A stretch of 64,000 bases of DNA from Strongylocentrotus purpuratus (GCF_000002235.5 NW_022145596.1:30744640-30808639); one strand, 5' to 3'; positions 32,767 to 43,660 are shown, numbered from the stretch's first letter. Numbers and translations are program-made. The notes: generated by a model from the letters alone, not told the origin.

Positions 32767-33278
32767 TTAAAGGTAATACAAAGTTTTGGGAAATATTGAA
32801 AATTGGCTGGATAGTGATTCTTCACAATTTTGATATATTTGGATGCCCCTGTGGATGTAATATAAGCACTAGAAAATTTAGCCCCTAAAACACTTCTGCT
32901 TTCGAGAAAAATGGATTATAACAGATTTACCGGTGCTCCCGGTAAATTTTGATAAATTTCAAATAGCGCCTACGGCCATAAAATAGTAGCTGCGACCATG
33001 AAAATTTCAGAATATGTAGTTGTGATACATAATTTTCAGAAGGGAATAGCCAATCGGTCTATTTTAGTCAAGAAACATTGTTTTATAGCTTAATTAATAT
33101 CTTGACCTTAAGAGGGAGCTATACAACAGAAAGAGTTTACTATTTACAATTTCATAACTTTAGACTCAATTTCAGCCGCGACAACGATCACTGAATACTG
33201 TAGATTCGCATTATGCTTCCAATATGTTAATTTGAACCAAATTCATGACCCCATACCAAAACTTTGTATTACCTTTAA
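32767..33278. mobile_element. TTAA MITE family F3, copy b (nested in hAT element)
   Basis: 512 bp, TTAA-bordered, with ends TTAAAGGTAATACAAAGT and ACTTTGTATTACCTTTAA. It is inverted relative to 30596-31104. Its ends are more symmetrical than in copy a. Confidence 0.9.
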
Positions 33279-33539
33279 TGATGGTGAAATACTGTATGCT
33301 TGTAGCCTATACAGTTATACATACATAAAAAATAATTCATTTCTCATGCATTATACTGAAATTGAAACCATCACATTTTTTTCTTCTTCTTCTTCTTCTT
33401 TTTTTTTTCTCTCTTTTTTTTTGTAATATCAGGGGGGATGTTTGTACAGGCCATCCCCCCTACTTCAAGCCAGGGGGGATGCAGCCTCCCCCCCCCCCCC
33501 CCATCCCCCCGGGATTTACGCCCCTGATAGCAGCAGCCC

Positions 33540-34110
33540 TATTCGATTCCGAACGTGGGGGGGGGGGCTCTCGCTGGTATTAAATCTTGGATCTATTGCG
33601 TGTGATGTACATGTATGTATGCCTAGGCCTACAGTGTGGATTTTTTGTCTTGTTAATACAACAATATTTGTATAAAAGAGAATGCTCCATCTGTTGGTTA
33701 TTGAATTTTCAGTACAATTAAATTGCCACCTTACTGTCTGGTTACGATAGCACTGAACAATAGGGTACACCACTTTCCCACGCCACAGAAGTGTCAAGTT
33801 TGTTATAATACTGATGCATATTTTTCCATTATAAAGTTTCTATCTAACCTACTCTAAGAGAGTATATTAATGCTGATTAAAACAATTGAAATACAAATCC
33901 TTGAAATTAACTTTTTTTACTACGTCCGCAGTTTCATAAAAATAAGATGATTCTGAATTTTGCAGGAATTTAAGGTTAAAAGATTATTTTGAAAGTAAGT
34001 ATGAAAATCGAAGACAAAAAAGAAATCCAAAGCCAGGGAAATACATTGATTTCCTAGATACTTTTAGTTGCTGTCATCCCTTTTCGGAATTGATTGCGAA
34101 TGTGGAAAAA
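33540..34110. other. Intronic sequence, no gene
   Basis: No coding or repeat structure recognised. Confidence 0.4.
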
Positions 34111-34184
34111 TGACTCTGCCGGGAATCGAACAAGGGTCACTGGCTATTAGAACGCCAATGTCTTGACCACTGGACCAAGGAAAC
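34111..34184 (-). tRNA. tRNA-like sequence, probably pseudogene or SINE head
   Basis: On the minus strand TGGTCCAGTGG fits an A box (TRGYNNARNNG) and TGTTCGATTCC fits a B box, with normal spacing. The D arm pairs, and the anticodon stem can form as TTGGC/GCCAG with a 9-nt loop or TGGCG/AGCCA with a 7-nt loop. The acceptor and T stems have two to four mismatches. Similarity is greatest to Glu-type tRNAs. I do not think it is a functional gene. Confidence 0.5.
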
Positions 34185-34319
34185 GGGCCAGAATATAACA
34201 GGAATAAATACATTTACATTCATATTTCAAAATTATAATTGCGACATATAATTACGGCAACACTTGTACAGTAAAATGAGCTCTTAACGATTGAAGAAAT
34301 CAAATTTACACTTTATCAG

Positions 34320-34560
34320 CACGATCATATGAATATCATGATACAAAGGAGATAATGATTGATATTACATAACATAATATGATCATGATCTAAATATGAT
34401 ATCTTTATGTTATTGCATTCATGTGATATCACCTGACTTAACATTGCACGAAATGATAACAAAATATTGATTATAAGATACGATATCATGTGATGCAAGA
34501 ATATAATGTTTTTTATGAAAAGAAACGATGTGATATAGTATTGATGTGACAAGGTATGAT
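34320..34560. repeat. Degenerate ATGATAT/CATGAT-rich tract
   Basis: Low-complexity sequence rich in GATATCATG and TGATATCA words, with no clear unit. It is best read as an old satellite or simple repeat. Confidence 0.5.
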
Positions 34561-34604
34561 TATGATAAAAAAAAAAACAATATGTTATTACTATGAGAAT
34601 ATAA

Positions 34605-35080
34605 ACTGTCGCTCATAACGTTGGAATATTTATTTTTTACCCCAATTTAGGGAATTATTTTGACAATGATTTATTCCTAATAGATCTAGATAATAGTATA
34701 CATTCTCAGATATTATTGAATAATGATTTGCCAGTGTTTGTTTTGCGTGACTGCCAAAGCATGTGTATGCTAATATGCTTATCAACTAGGGGACCTACGC
34801 CCTTAAGTCATAAATGACAGTAATGAGGATTAATGCCCCCACAAAAGGGCACTAATATAGCACATCGACACGGCTTTGATCCTGGGGCCTCACAGTTACG
34901 AGGCCATTGCTTTGCCACTGAACCATGAATGTACGCAGCGAGGGCTAGGGTAGGGGGCAGTTCCCACAAATAAAATAAAAAATAACAAAATGCAATAAAT
35001 TATCAATAATTCATTGCATTTTACCCCGGTCCCCAACATGAAAAAATCCTCTGTACGGCCATACATTATGGCTCAAGGCA
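34605..35080 (-). mobile_element. Repeat family G, copy a (tRNA-like box inside)
   Basis: About 475 bp closely matching 63521-64000, beginning ACTGTCGCTCATAA. On the minus strand it holds TGGTTCAGTGGCAAAGC, then GGCCTC...GAGGCC and GGATCAAAGCC, which resemble the A box, anticodon arm and B box of a tRNA-derived SINE. It includes a short inverted repeat TGCAATAAATT/AATTCATTGCA at about 34990-35020. Confidence 0.7.
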
Positions 35081-35094
35081 TGGGCACATGTCAG

Positions 35095-35590
35095 GGCCCG
35101 AGGAACGGCGGGGCTTGGGGGCTCAAGCCACCCCCTCACTAGAAAAAAGTATGTGTAAGATATTAAAATAGAAAGAAAGGAAGAAAGAAAAATTGTGACC
35201 TGCCAGTGCCACAAAATTAATGAGGTATCAAAATATGCCCATCTGACCGCAATTAAATCATCTGACCATTATGAAATGCCTTAAAACCCTGAGCTTCATG
35301 GGGCTCAGTCCCCTGGACCCTGGGCTAATTAGTGATAAGATATAAATAAGGTATCAAAATATGCTCATCTGACCGTAATTAAATTCCTATACTGAACTCC
35401 TGAGCTTCCGATGGGTCTGCCCCTTGATCCCCCGCTGGGGCTTTTTCCCCTGGACCCCAAGCCAATTTACGCTTCACTCGCTTCTCTCGCTACGCTCTAC
35501 CTGATCGTAAATACTTTAGCCCCTCCCCCACTAACTTTGAAAAACGTTCTGCGGGGCTTGCATGTAACAGTGGTGGTGATGCGGATTTGT
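35095..35590. mobile_element. Repeat family H, copy b
   Basis: Same family as 20460-20876. It has two internal sub-units, each with GGTATCAAAATATGCYCATC and CCTGAGCTTC, and ends near GCGGGGCTTGCATGTAAC and GGTGGTGATGCGGATT. Non-coding. Confidence 0.7.
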
Positions 35591-35647
35591 TAAAAATATT
35601 TATATTGTATTCATATGAATAAGGAGTAAAATGAGCACGTTGTTATT

Positions 35648-36005
35648 TGTAAGCGAACGAGAGTGATAAAGTAATACATGTACAAACATGTAAAGATATA
35701 AAGAAAGTGTTAAATACATTTTGACAGTCATGAAACACATATAGAGCACCACAAGTTAATTGTTCTGGATTTCCAAATAAAAGGAAGTTCACATTGCAAT
35801 ATTGGTTGTAGCGAACAACTCGGCACGATCGTATTTTTAAGCGAATCGTTAGTGATGAAGTCATTCATGAATGTAAATATGTAAAGATATAAAGAAAGTG
35901 TTAAATATATTTTGACAGTCATGAAACACAGATATAACACCACAAGAGTTTAATTGTTCTGGATTTCCAAAAAAATGGAAGCTCTCGTGTAATCATGGTT
36001 GTAGC
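35648..36005 (+). repeat. ~187-bp tandem duplication
   Basis: Two adjacent copies (about 35648-35820 and 35836-36005) share ATGTAAAGATATAAAGAAAG, TTTTGACAGTCATGAAACAC and TTGTTCTGGATTTCCAAA. A dozen or so differences separate them. Confidence 0.85.
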
Positions 36006-36361
36006 TAGAGCTGTTTCTTTTTTTACTCCACAGGGATTCAAATTTCATTTCTTGCAGTTAATGCGGGGTACAGCCTCTCTTTCCCCGCAAATTAAAAAAT
36101 TACAACCTGACCGAATATGCATTTGTTTTATGTCTTATCTCGGGTATTTTGGGGATAAATAACACTTTCACAACATACATAATGCTCAATTTTTCGCTCG
36201 CTTGCTCGTTTGCGAAATTGTGAACCCAGAAAATTAATATTTTAGCAAGTGGATTCAGCCCCCCCCCCCCCTGATGAAAATGTTAAAAAAATTGCTCGCA
36301 CATAACTTAAACTTGGGGAATGTTGATATCGGACAAGAGGAAAAAAAAGAAAAAAAATTGT

Positions 36362-36500
36362 ACCCGCTTGTATGTACCGGTACAGTGCTTTTAATATAAC
36401 CTTGTCAGTATTGGTAAGTCGAGTTGAAATAACGGTCTGCGCGATTTTCAAATATCCGGCCCCCCCCCCCTATTGGAAAATCCTGGATCCGCGACTGGTA
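36362..36500. repeat. Second copy of the 31145-31307 repeat
   Basis: Contains TACCGGTACAGTGCTT, AACGGTCTGCGCGATTTT, poly-C, and CTATTGGAAAATCCTGGATC. It is followed by a second poly-C run (36501-36520). Confidence 0.7.
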
Positions 36501-36520
36501 CCCCCCCCCCCCCCCCCCCC

Positions 36521-37610
36521 ATCATGCCCATACCCAGAATAACCTTGTAGTTCTCCAGTTGTCGTTTGAGGAGAGATGGTTATTTTACATACATCAATCT
36601 TTCTCGGTTTTCCGATCCAATGTTGAAATGAGCGCTACTTAAAAATGCCACCACTGCACTGAAAGTAATGTCATGTGTTAAACACTCACAGCAGAATAAA
36701 AATGTTGATTAAATATGAAGGAATATTGAAATGGGCGTCATTTATTGTCCATTATTTTTTTTTACTGGTAGAATTTACAAGTTATTATAATAATTCTATT
36801 CAGTGCATTTCTTAAATTTAAAGGTAAATTTAAATCAAACCATTCATCTTCATTTGAAATTTGGTATTCACTGGTAAAAAACCATATTGATGAAGAATTT
36901 ACAAATCTAAATAATCACCCGACTTTACCATATTACCTCAAACACTCAAATAGTTGTGTAAGATAAATTCATGATGGATCTTATTCAAAGATGATTAGCA
37001 AGAGACAGAACTGACGACAGAATGGAAGAAAACAAGAGAACAGTTGGAGAGATGGGTATATCAAAGAAGAAATGACACGAAAGCGTGGTCATGTTACAAG
37101 AAATATAAATACTGATATACTGTCTCAAAGAAAAGATTACATTTTCACTATTTGTTTTACTCCCCCAGGCGTAAAGTTAGGGGTCACTTGCATAGGAGCG
37201 AATATCGAGTTACTTAAGAGTGCTTTCTAGAAGAAAGTGAGTGAATTTTACACCATTTTCACTACATTTGAACTCCCCAGAGATGTCACGTCAGTGATCA
37301 CTCGATTTTTTCTAAAAGAGCATGAAACATTTACTATGTATTGACTCATTGCGATAAGGTTTCTCCTCACTGTCATTATGGTCATGCAATCATAAATACT
37401 GAGGATAATCTTATTTCCAGCAAATACACAACGTTTTCAAGAGGTTCATGAAGACGTTGAAACGTTGGAAGAACGTTTAGCTGCTCCTTCGGTTCTTCTT
37501 CTGAGCGGTGTCGATCTACTTTCATCTCAAACACATTCTGAATAATGGTGATTATTTTTTCTTCAAAAATGAATACAAAATAGAGTGAGATATTTTAGAG
37601 GGAGAGTTTA
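36521..37610. other. First intron, promoter-proximal part; no gene
   Basis: No clear exon or element. One plus-strand stretch (about 37420-37540) reads open for 40 codons but has no homology I recognise. Confidence 0.4.
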
Positions 37611-37612
37611 AC

Positions 37613-37691
37613 TTACTAATGAGTAGATGCCACAGGCCATGGAACCACTCCTGACGTTAGAGAAACAACAACATCGCTGCATAATCGCCAT
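37613..37691 (-). CDS. Gene 1 exon 1, start of LAPTM-like four-TM protein
   Basis: The ATG at 37691-37689 in context TTACCATGG begins Met-Ala-Ile-Met-Gln-Arg-Cys-Cys-Cys-Phe-Ser-Asn-Val-Arg-Ser-Gly-Ser-Met-Ala-Cys, then Gly-Ile-Tyr-Ser-Leu-Val. A Cys-rich start, Val-Arg-Ser/Thr-Gly and a Gly-x-x-Ser/Tyr-x-Val-Asn run into TM1 is the pattern of LAPTM4/5-type and related invertebrate tetraspan proteins. The donor at 37612 (A|GTTAAAC) keeps the frame with exon 2. The stronger-looking GTAAGT four bases upstream (37616) would not. The whole gene is seven exons, 549 nt including the stop, 182 residues, with probable endosomal/plasma membrane location (inference from family). Confidence 0.82.
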
Positions 37692-37879
37692 GGTAATTTA
37701 TTTCTTGTCTCGCCACTTTCTTCACTTTAGATGATCTTCACTTACGATGATTTTGACAAAAGATGATAAATAGTATGAGGACAAGAGTATGTAGTGTTGC
37801 AAACCTTGGAAGTGTATCGACGGTTATGTGTAGTGAAAACTCAACAGAGGTAGTGTAACTTAGACAGGATTAACGACTA

Positions 37880-37886
37880 TTTTATA
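37880..37886 (-). promoter_or_regulatory. TATA box of gene 1
   Basis: Minus-strand GGGGTATAAAATAG, with the TATAAAA core at 37886-37880. It implies transcription start near 37855 and a 5' UTR of about 160 nt. Confidence 0.65.
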
Positions 37887-37898
37887 CCCCTCGAAAAT

Positions 37899-37906
37899 AT
37901 TTGCAT
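37899..37906 (-). promoter_or_regulatory. Octamer-type site ATGCAAAT
   Basis: A perfect ATGCAAAT on the minus strand, 13 bp upstream of the TATA box. This is the classical POU/Oct binding sequence and a common promoter element in metazoans. Function is inferred from position only. Confidence 0.5.
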
Positions 37907-37987
37907 ACGTCTTCAGTTGCTGGATCCTGATTGGTTGCTATTTTGATCGAGTACGCAATCCTGTCTAGAATCTGGATCATAGTTATA

Positions 37988-38170
37988 TTAGGGACTTTTA
38001 GATTTGCACGTCGACATAGTGGACTGTGACGTCCTTTTAAGGTATTGTCAGTGCTTTAAAAGGACGTCACACGTAGCAGTCCACTATGTCTACGTGCAAA
38101 TCTAAAGGTCTTAAAAGGACGTCACACGTAGCAGTCCACTATGTCGACGTGCAAATCTAAAAGTCCCTAA
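37988..38170. repeat. Foldback palindrome upstream of gene 1 promoter
   Basis: The left arm (37988-38040, TTAGGGACTTTTAGATTTGC...) is inverted in 38055-38107. That right arm is then repeated directly at 38108-38170, ending GCAAATCTAAAAGTCCCTAA. Arms include GTCGACATAGTGGACTG and TGACGTCC (CRE-like). The left arm lacks a 7-bp block, CTACGTG, present in both right arms. It is probably a foldback MITE. Confidence 0.85.
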
Positions 38171-40011
38171 TGATGAAGACGGAAGCAGAGGCGGAAATTC
38201 TCAATATTAGGGAGTGACTAATGAAAATCTGCATCTGATTGGTTGACCATTCTTGCATTGCATTTGCGCTTAGAATAACACGTATATAGAAACTCGTTTT
38301 TTCAACTTTTGTTAATTTGTACATGTTTGATATGTATTGCTTTCACATTGTGAAAATGGCGGCTTGGGAGACCTCTTAGCTCTTTACAGTAAAAGTAACA
38401 ATATTCATCCAACATTTTTATATATTTTTTTAAATTGATGAAAGACTGATTTTCACTAAATTAAACTATCCTCTTCATTACACTTATCTAAAACTCTGAC
38501 TTTTAACTCAGACTATACTTCTTTGAACTTTGCTTTACTTCTAATAATCTGTTTTTCTTTGCTGCCACGGATGACTGATGGGCAGCCTTAAAACAAAAAT
38601 AGTGTCGCCGAAGTCCTACACAAAATCCTTACATAGCTTAAGCATGCGAAATGGCACAATGGACGAATGAGTAATGTTGTATAAGGATTATAGTATTCTT
38701 TGAATATAGGACTGTATTTAAAATTAAATTAAAATTTAGGAAGCGATAGAGAAGACAAAATTTAAAAAAAAGTATTACAAACAATGCTCAAAAAGTAGGA
38801 GAGCGTCTTTTATAATTTGCACTACGAATCATATTGTATAAATATTAACTTGTATTAATAATAATAATAAACCGATAGATTTATTGAGCGCATAATAAAC
38901 CGAAGTTTCTCTATGCGCTTTACAAAGTAAAACAAACAAGCCAGTACAAATATATTTAAATACTGGAAGCACGAGTAAATGTAGAAATTGGAAGGCATGT
39001 CTTAACAAAAAACTGTTTCAGGGCTTCAGGGAAGCAATTGATATTTTGTTGAAACGCGAATCTTTGTCTTTGAATATGGATATAGGAAAACTGTTCCTTT
39101 ACTTCATTTATTTGACGAAACGATATATAAAAGGAAATCATAGGAAGCGAACAATCATGATTCAACGCTGCACTAAAGCCTTTGAATAATCGGCTAACCA
39201 CAGCACCGCAATGGATGATTTCTTCATAGAATAAGTAGGTTAGTTCAGGTCACGTCTTGCATGTCAAATTAATAGTTCTGAACCAGTCTCGTATCAATCA
39301 CTAAAATAAAAAGGGTGTTTATTTTTTACACAGACTAGTTTTTGTTTACACGATATGTTGCATATACAGGAACTTTTTATTTGCATGACGAAGTCTTTTA
39401 ACCAGCTGTATATAATGGCTATCCATAAATACATGTTATTTTTGAAAGATATTCTGTTCTTAATTATTAGAATGAGACGACGTGTTGGTATACATCTGCT
39501 TTCATTCAGCTGCAATAATATTATTAAAAGCTTTTCTTATGAGTGATGAATGAATCCAATGCTAATTATCCTATACATTTATCACCGCGTCATTCAACAC
39601 CTGCCCCCTACACACACGCACGCGCGCACACACACACACCCACAAATACCTTTCAAAGTTCTGTCGACGATTCTTTTTTGAAGCCTTACGGTGTATGGAA
39701 AATTGATAATTAAAAAAAAATGGTTGTTGGGGCATTATTGAATAACTTGTTGGCAAATTTGAACCAATAACCCCCTCTTTTTTCAAATAGGTGCTAATGC
39801 ATGTGTTATACAAATTTCTTTATTCCACTGTTTTTTAAATCTCCCCTCTAAATTACGTCTTTTTCTACTGCTACGGTTTTCACATCTACAAGGTCTATTT
39901 TCTACCAGGAACCTATAATATACAAGCAATGCTTTTTAATAGGTTCCTCATATTCTACTTAATCTATCGTATGATTTGAGTATCATGAGACGTGCTCATT
40001 CTACATGTATA

Positions 40012-40051
<40 letters not shown>

Positions 40052-40586
40052 ATTTCTATTTGAAATGTCTGTCTATATATATTTTTGTAAAATGTGGAAC
40101 GAATACACTTGAAACTTGAAACTTGAAACATGAACGTTGAATGTTCCGCAAATAAAAGTAAAACAATATGAAAATCCGGATTCTGAAACCACGAATCCAA
40201 TTTTCCAAAAATGCAGTACAACACAAAGATTATGATATATTTACTGCGTTTCGCGGAATTCCTTAAAAATGCAATGCCGATTACTCTTTCACCTAAACAT
40301 TAAAGATATATTAGTAAGTTTCATTTTCATTTCCTCTTTTGGGGTTTGGTTTCTTAGGGTGAAGAACATCTTGTCCGTAGTAGGAAGTAAATTGAAGAAT
40401 TGTTTTTCCTGAATGCTCTCATATTTCGAATACCAATAGCTATGTTTTTGTGTCTGACTAACATTCTTCCTGGCCGTATATGTGAATATTCCGGCCAATC
40501 GAGAAAAACGCAAATTATGTGTACAGTAAATGTTATAGGTATTCGTACACGTATATCCTACATTATTTGATTTTAGTATGCCTGGC
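38171..40586. other. Intergenic, no gene; minor repeats
   Basis: No coding signal. It holds an (AAT)n-headed, GCGCTTTACAAA-ended SINE-like piece at 38858-38935, a CA/CG dinucleotide tract at 39610-39640 and an (AT)n run at 40014-40042. Confidence 0.5.
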
Positions 40587-40945
40587 TTAAAGATAAAGTT
40601 GAGTTCTGGTCATGCGATTGCATGTTGATTATATAGCATGATAAGTAGTGGTGCGTAATGCAAGGTTCCGGAGTCATCAAAATGATAACAAATTAGGCCC
40701 GGTCTTAGTAAAAGTAACAAGCAATGTACACGAAAAGATGTAGATGGGACTACAATTGCATATCCCATAAAAATGTGGTCCTCGTTTTTAAGCTGTTACA
40801 TGTCATATTTAGAATATGAAGACATTTGAAAAGCCATGCTTTTCAGAGAATATTTTTTCTCTAATGTTCTTCCACACTTGCATAATGACAATTAAAAACG
40901 CTCACAAATTACTTTTCACCTTTCCCCAGAACTCAACCTTCTCAA
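40587..40945. mobile_element. TTAA MITE family F1, divergent copy
   Basis: Starts TTAAAGATAAAGTTGAGTTC at a TTAA and ends CCCCAGAACTCAACCTTCTC, but the terminal TTAA is lost (AATAGG follows). Its right half equals 1-157. It adjoins the trinucleotide array. Confidence 0.8.
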
Positions 40946-41029
40946 TAGGGAAATATGTTAGTTGGACTTTGTACAAAGAAAATTATCAGTAGTAGTGGCA
41001 TTACTAGTATTAAGCATATTATTATTATC

Positions 41030-41345
41030 AATATTATAAGCATTAATATCATGATTGGTATTATTATCATTATCATCAACAACAACACCACCACCATTAC
41101 TACCAATATCACCACCACCATCACCACCACCATCATCACCACTACCATCACCCCCTCATCATCAACACCACCACTATCACCACCACCCCATCACCATCAT
41201 CGCCATTATCATGATTATCACCATCACCACCACCATCACCACAACCACCACCACCATCATAATCCTCATCACCACCACCTTTATCATCATCATCATCACC
41301 ACCACCATCATCATCATCATTTTCATCTTCATCTTCATCATAATA
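41030..41345 (+). repeat. (ATC/ACC)n trinucleotide array
   Basis: Over 300 bp of CAT, CAC and AAC triplets. It reads as His/Thr-rich protein in two plus frames and as Asp/Gly/Val-rich in minus frames. These ORFs are compositional and I do not call them genes. Confidence 0.95.
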
Positions 41346-41836
41346 AAACACGAAGGAGAAGAGAAGGAGAAACAATTTGTTTTTTAATCTGGCCTCAAGT
41401 ACTCGTCTTGCTTTAACAGTGCGAAGTAATTTTAATTTGTTTTTGTTAGTAATATGTTATTTGAAGAGCAATCCTTATCAGGGAACCAAGTGGCTGTGAT
41501 ATTCTTTCAAACTAAAATAAAAGGAATGAGGAACCTCACAAATGTTCATATCCGTCAGAACCCAACCTACTCTCAAACTTGACCAGTCCAAAATATCTAG
41601 CCTCTCATATGATATCCATCACAACAAGCCAATAATTTCAGTTTTTGAGAGATTTTCTTTCTCTATCTTTTCGCCAGTAAGAGGTTGGACTGAATATGCT
41701 TCATCTCGAAAGAATATCAGTAATATCTAAAAGCTCAGATATATTATGACAAATTTATGAGACCAAATCATGCTTAAAACAATTAAAACAAAAACATTGG
41801 TTTATTCCATTCCTTCTCTATTCGTAGCTGCAGCCA
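41346..41836. other. No gene recognised
   Basis: Around 41450-41480 the text TTGAAGAGCAATCCTTATCAGG is weakly like the F1 right half. Nothing else is seen. Confidence 0.35.
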
Positions 41837-43660
41837 TTGAACGAAAACAACAATTATCTGGCATTTATGGTCGATCCATGGAGAAACAAAAACAATTTGT
41901 ATTCTTCTTTCGTGTCCATCACCTGATCTAAAAAGTTCTTCCAGGCATTTGCACACCGAAGAGCCTTCTCATTTGCTGCCACTACGTCTCCCAGGCAGCA
42001 TTGGTCATCTAGGAGTGGGCATCTTAATAAGTGTGACATAGATGACACGGATGTTCCACACTCGCAGTCGGTGTCTGTGTCGTCAGTGTTCCCCTATTCG
42101 TGCATGTTGTATTTGCATCGCCCCACCCCCGTGCGAAGCCCATTATTGGACTTCCACGTCTTCCAGTCACATTATATGGCCAGGTGGCAGCTGTTCCTTG
42201 GTCGGGATTGGTAGCTTTTCATGATGGTGGTTTTCACAACGTTTCTCTTCGCACAAGATCACTCTGGTTGAATGACGAGGGTGTGACAGTGGTTGGACTG
42301 TATGAAGGAAGCTCTTCCTTGACTTCAGGCGGGTAGGGGCCGGTTGATGGGAGTAAAAGGGATGGCGGGTGTCCTCAACTTGTCTGCTTCGGTCAGTCCT
42401 ACTTGCAACTGTTATGCGGACATCGGATGGAGCAATGCCGGTCAGGGTGTGCAAGCTGTCCAAATTGAGCTTGAGGCAGCCAGTGACGCATCTGCAGCTG
42501 ATCAATTTTCTTTGCCTGTGATGATCTTTCCCATACAGGGCATGCATATTCTGCTGCAGAGTAGCACAGCGCAAGAGCAGTTGACCTCAGCGTGGAGTAA
42601 TTGGCACCCCAAGACGACTTTGCCAGTTTGCGTAGGAGGTTGTTCCCTGTCCCGACTTTACCCTTCACCTTTTGAACATGCTATTTGTATGAAAGGGTTC
42701 GGTCAAGAGTGATTCCAAGGTAGACAGGGTGATCGCAGTGTTTCAAGGAGACATCGTTGCATTTCAGGGACAGCTTCCTCCCAACATTGTGGTTGCGGAG
42801 ATGCAACATGCTAACTTGGGTCTTGGCAGGGTGAGCCTTCAGATGGTTGTTGTTGTAGTAGTCTGTCAGGTTGTGTAGGGCTGATGAAAGAGTGGCTTCT
42901 ATCTTGTCTATGTGAGAAATCTGGGCTGCTATACCAAGGTCATCAGCATAGATGAAGCTTCTTGTCCCTGGGTACACTGGGTGGGCGTTGGTGTAGACAT
43001 TAAAGAGCACAGGAGCAAGAACATTGCCCTGAGGTAGACCATTCCTTTGTTTCCTCCATCTGCTGCGCTTTCCGTTGAGCTCAACATAAAAGCGTCTTAT
43101 TTCCAGAAGCATTTGGATAAGCTTAGTCAGATGGGAGTCCTTTGTCCTGTTATAGGGCTTGTCGAGAAGTATACGGTGGTTCACAGCGTCGTAGGCAGCT
43201 GTCAGGTCGACGAACACAACTGCAGTCGGTTCATTCTTCTCGAAACCATCCTCGATGTGCCGTGGCTTAGATTAAGCACCTGACCAGTGCATGATCTCCC
43301 AGGCCGGAAACCTGCTGGCTCTGGTATCGGGTGTAGTTCTGTGACTGGCCCCAGTCTGTTCAGGATGAGGCGCTAAAAGAGCTTGAAGAGGTGGCACAAC
43401 AGGGAGATTGGTTTGTGGCTCATTGCTTCGTTAAGGTCTTTACCTGGCTTGAGGATAGCAATCACACGGGCTTTCCGCCAGATTTTAGGAAGCTGGGAGA
43501 GGGTTACGCAGTTGTCGAATAGAGAGAGTAGCCACTCCCTTATATTGTGGCCAAAATGTTTGATCTGTTCTGTACGTATTTCATCAAGACCAGCTGCCTT
43601 GCTATTCTAAAGGGAGTCGATAGCCGTCTGGAGTTCCAATTTTTTAAAGTACTACTTTTT
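41837..43660 (-). pseudogene. 5'-truncated non-LTR retrotransposon (RT and 3' end)
   Basis: Minus-strand LINE with decayed RT. The region near 43640-43300 gives Gly-Leu-Asp-Glu-Ile-Arg-Thr-Glu-Gln and Ala-Gly-Phe-Arg-Pro-Gly-Arg-Ser-Cys. The best ORF (43217-42681, 178 aa) has Phe-Val-Asp-Leu-Thr-Ala-Ala-Tyr-Asp, Gly-Leu-Pro-Gln-Gly near residue 60 and catalytic Tyr-Ala-Asp-Asp at 90-93. It stops at a TAG (about 42681) in the thumb. Later blocks (Ala-Leu-Cys-Tyr-Ser-Ala-Ala-Glu-Tyr-Ala-Cys-Pro-Val-Trp near 42560) continue in shifted frames. The 3' tail ends near 41837. Confidence 0.85.

Larger units (their letters stand above)
31487..33526. mobile_element. hAT-type non-autonomous element with 8-bp TSD
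   Basis: The ends CAGGGGCGTAAATCC (31487-31501) and GGATTTACGCCCCTG (33512-33526) are perfect 15-bp inverted repeats. They are flanked by identical 8-bp target duplications ATAGCAGC at 31479-31486 and 33527-33534, the hallmark length for hAT transposons. Inside are (CA)n, about four and a half 118-bp tandem units (31682-32210) and a nested F3 MITE (32767-33278). There is no transposase, so it is non-autonomous. Confidence 0.88.

Noticed and set aside
40942..41416. ORFs of 69-153 codons in four frames
   Set aside because: All are readings of the CAT/CAC triplet array.
42042..42712. Plus-strand ORFs of 60-122 codons
   Set aside because: They are antisense to the LINE at 41837-43660.
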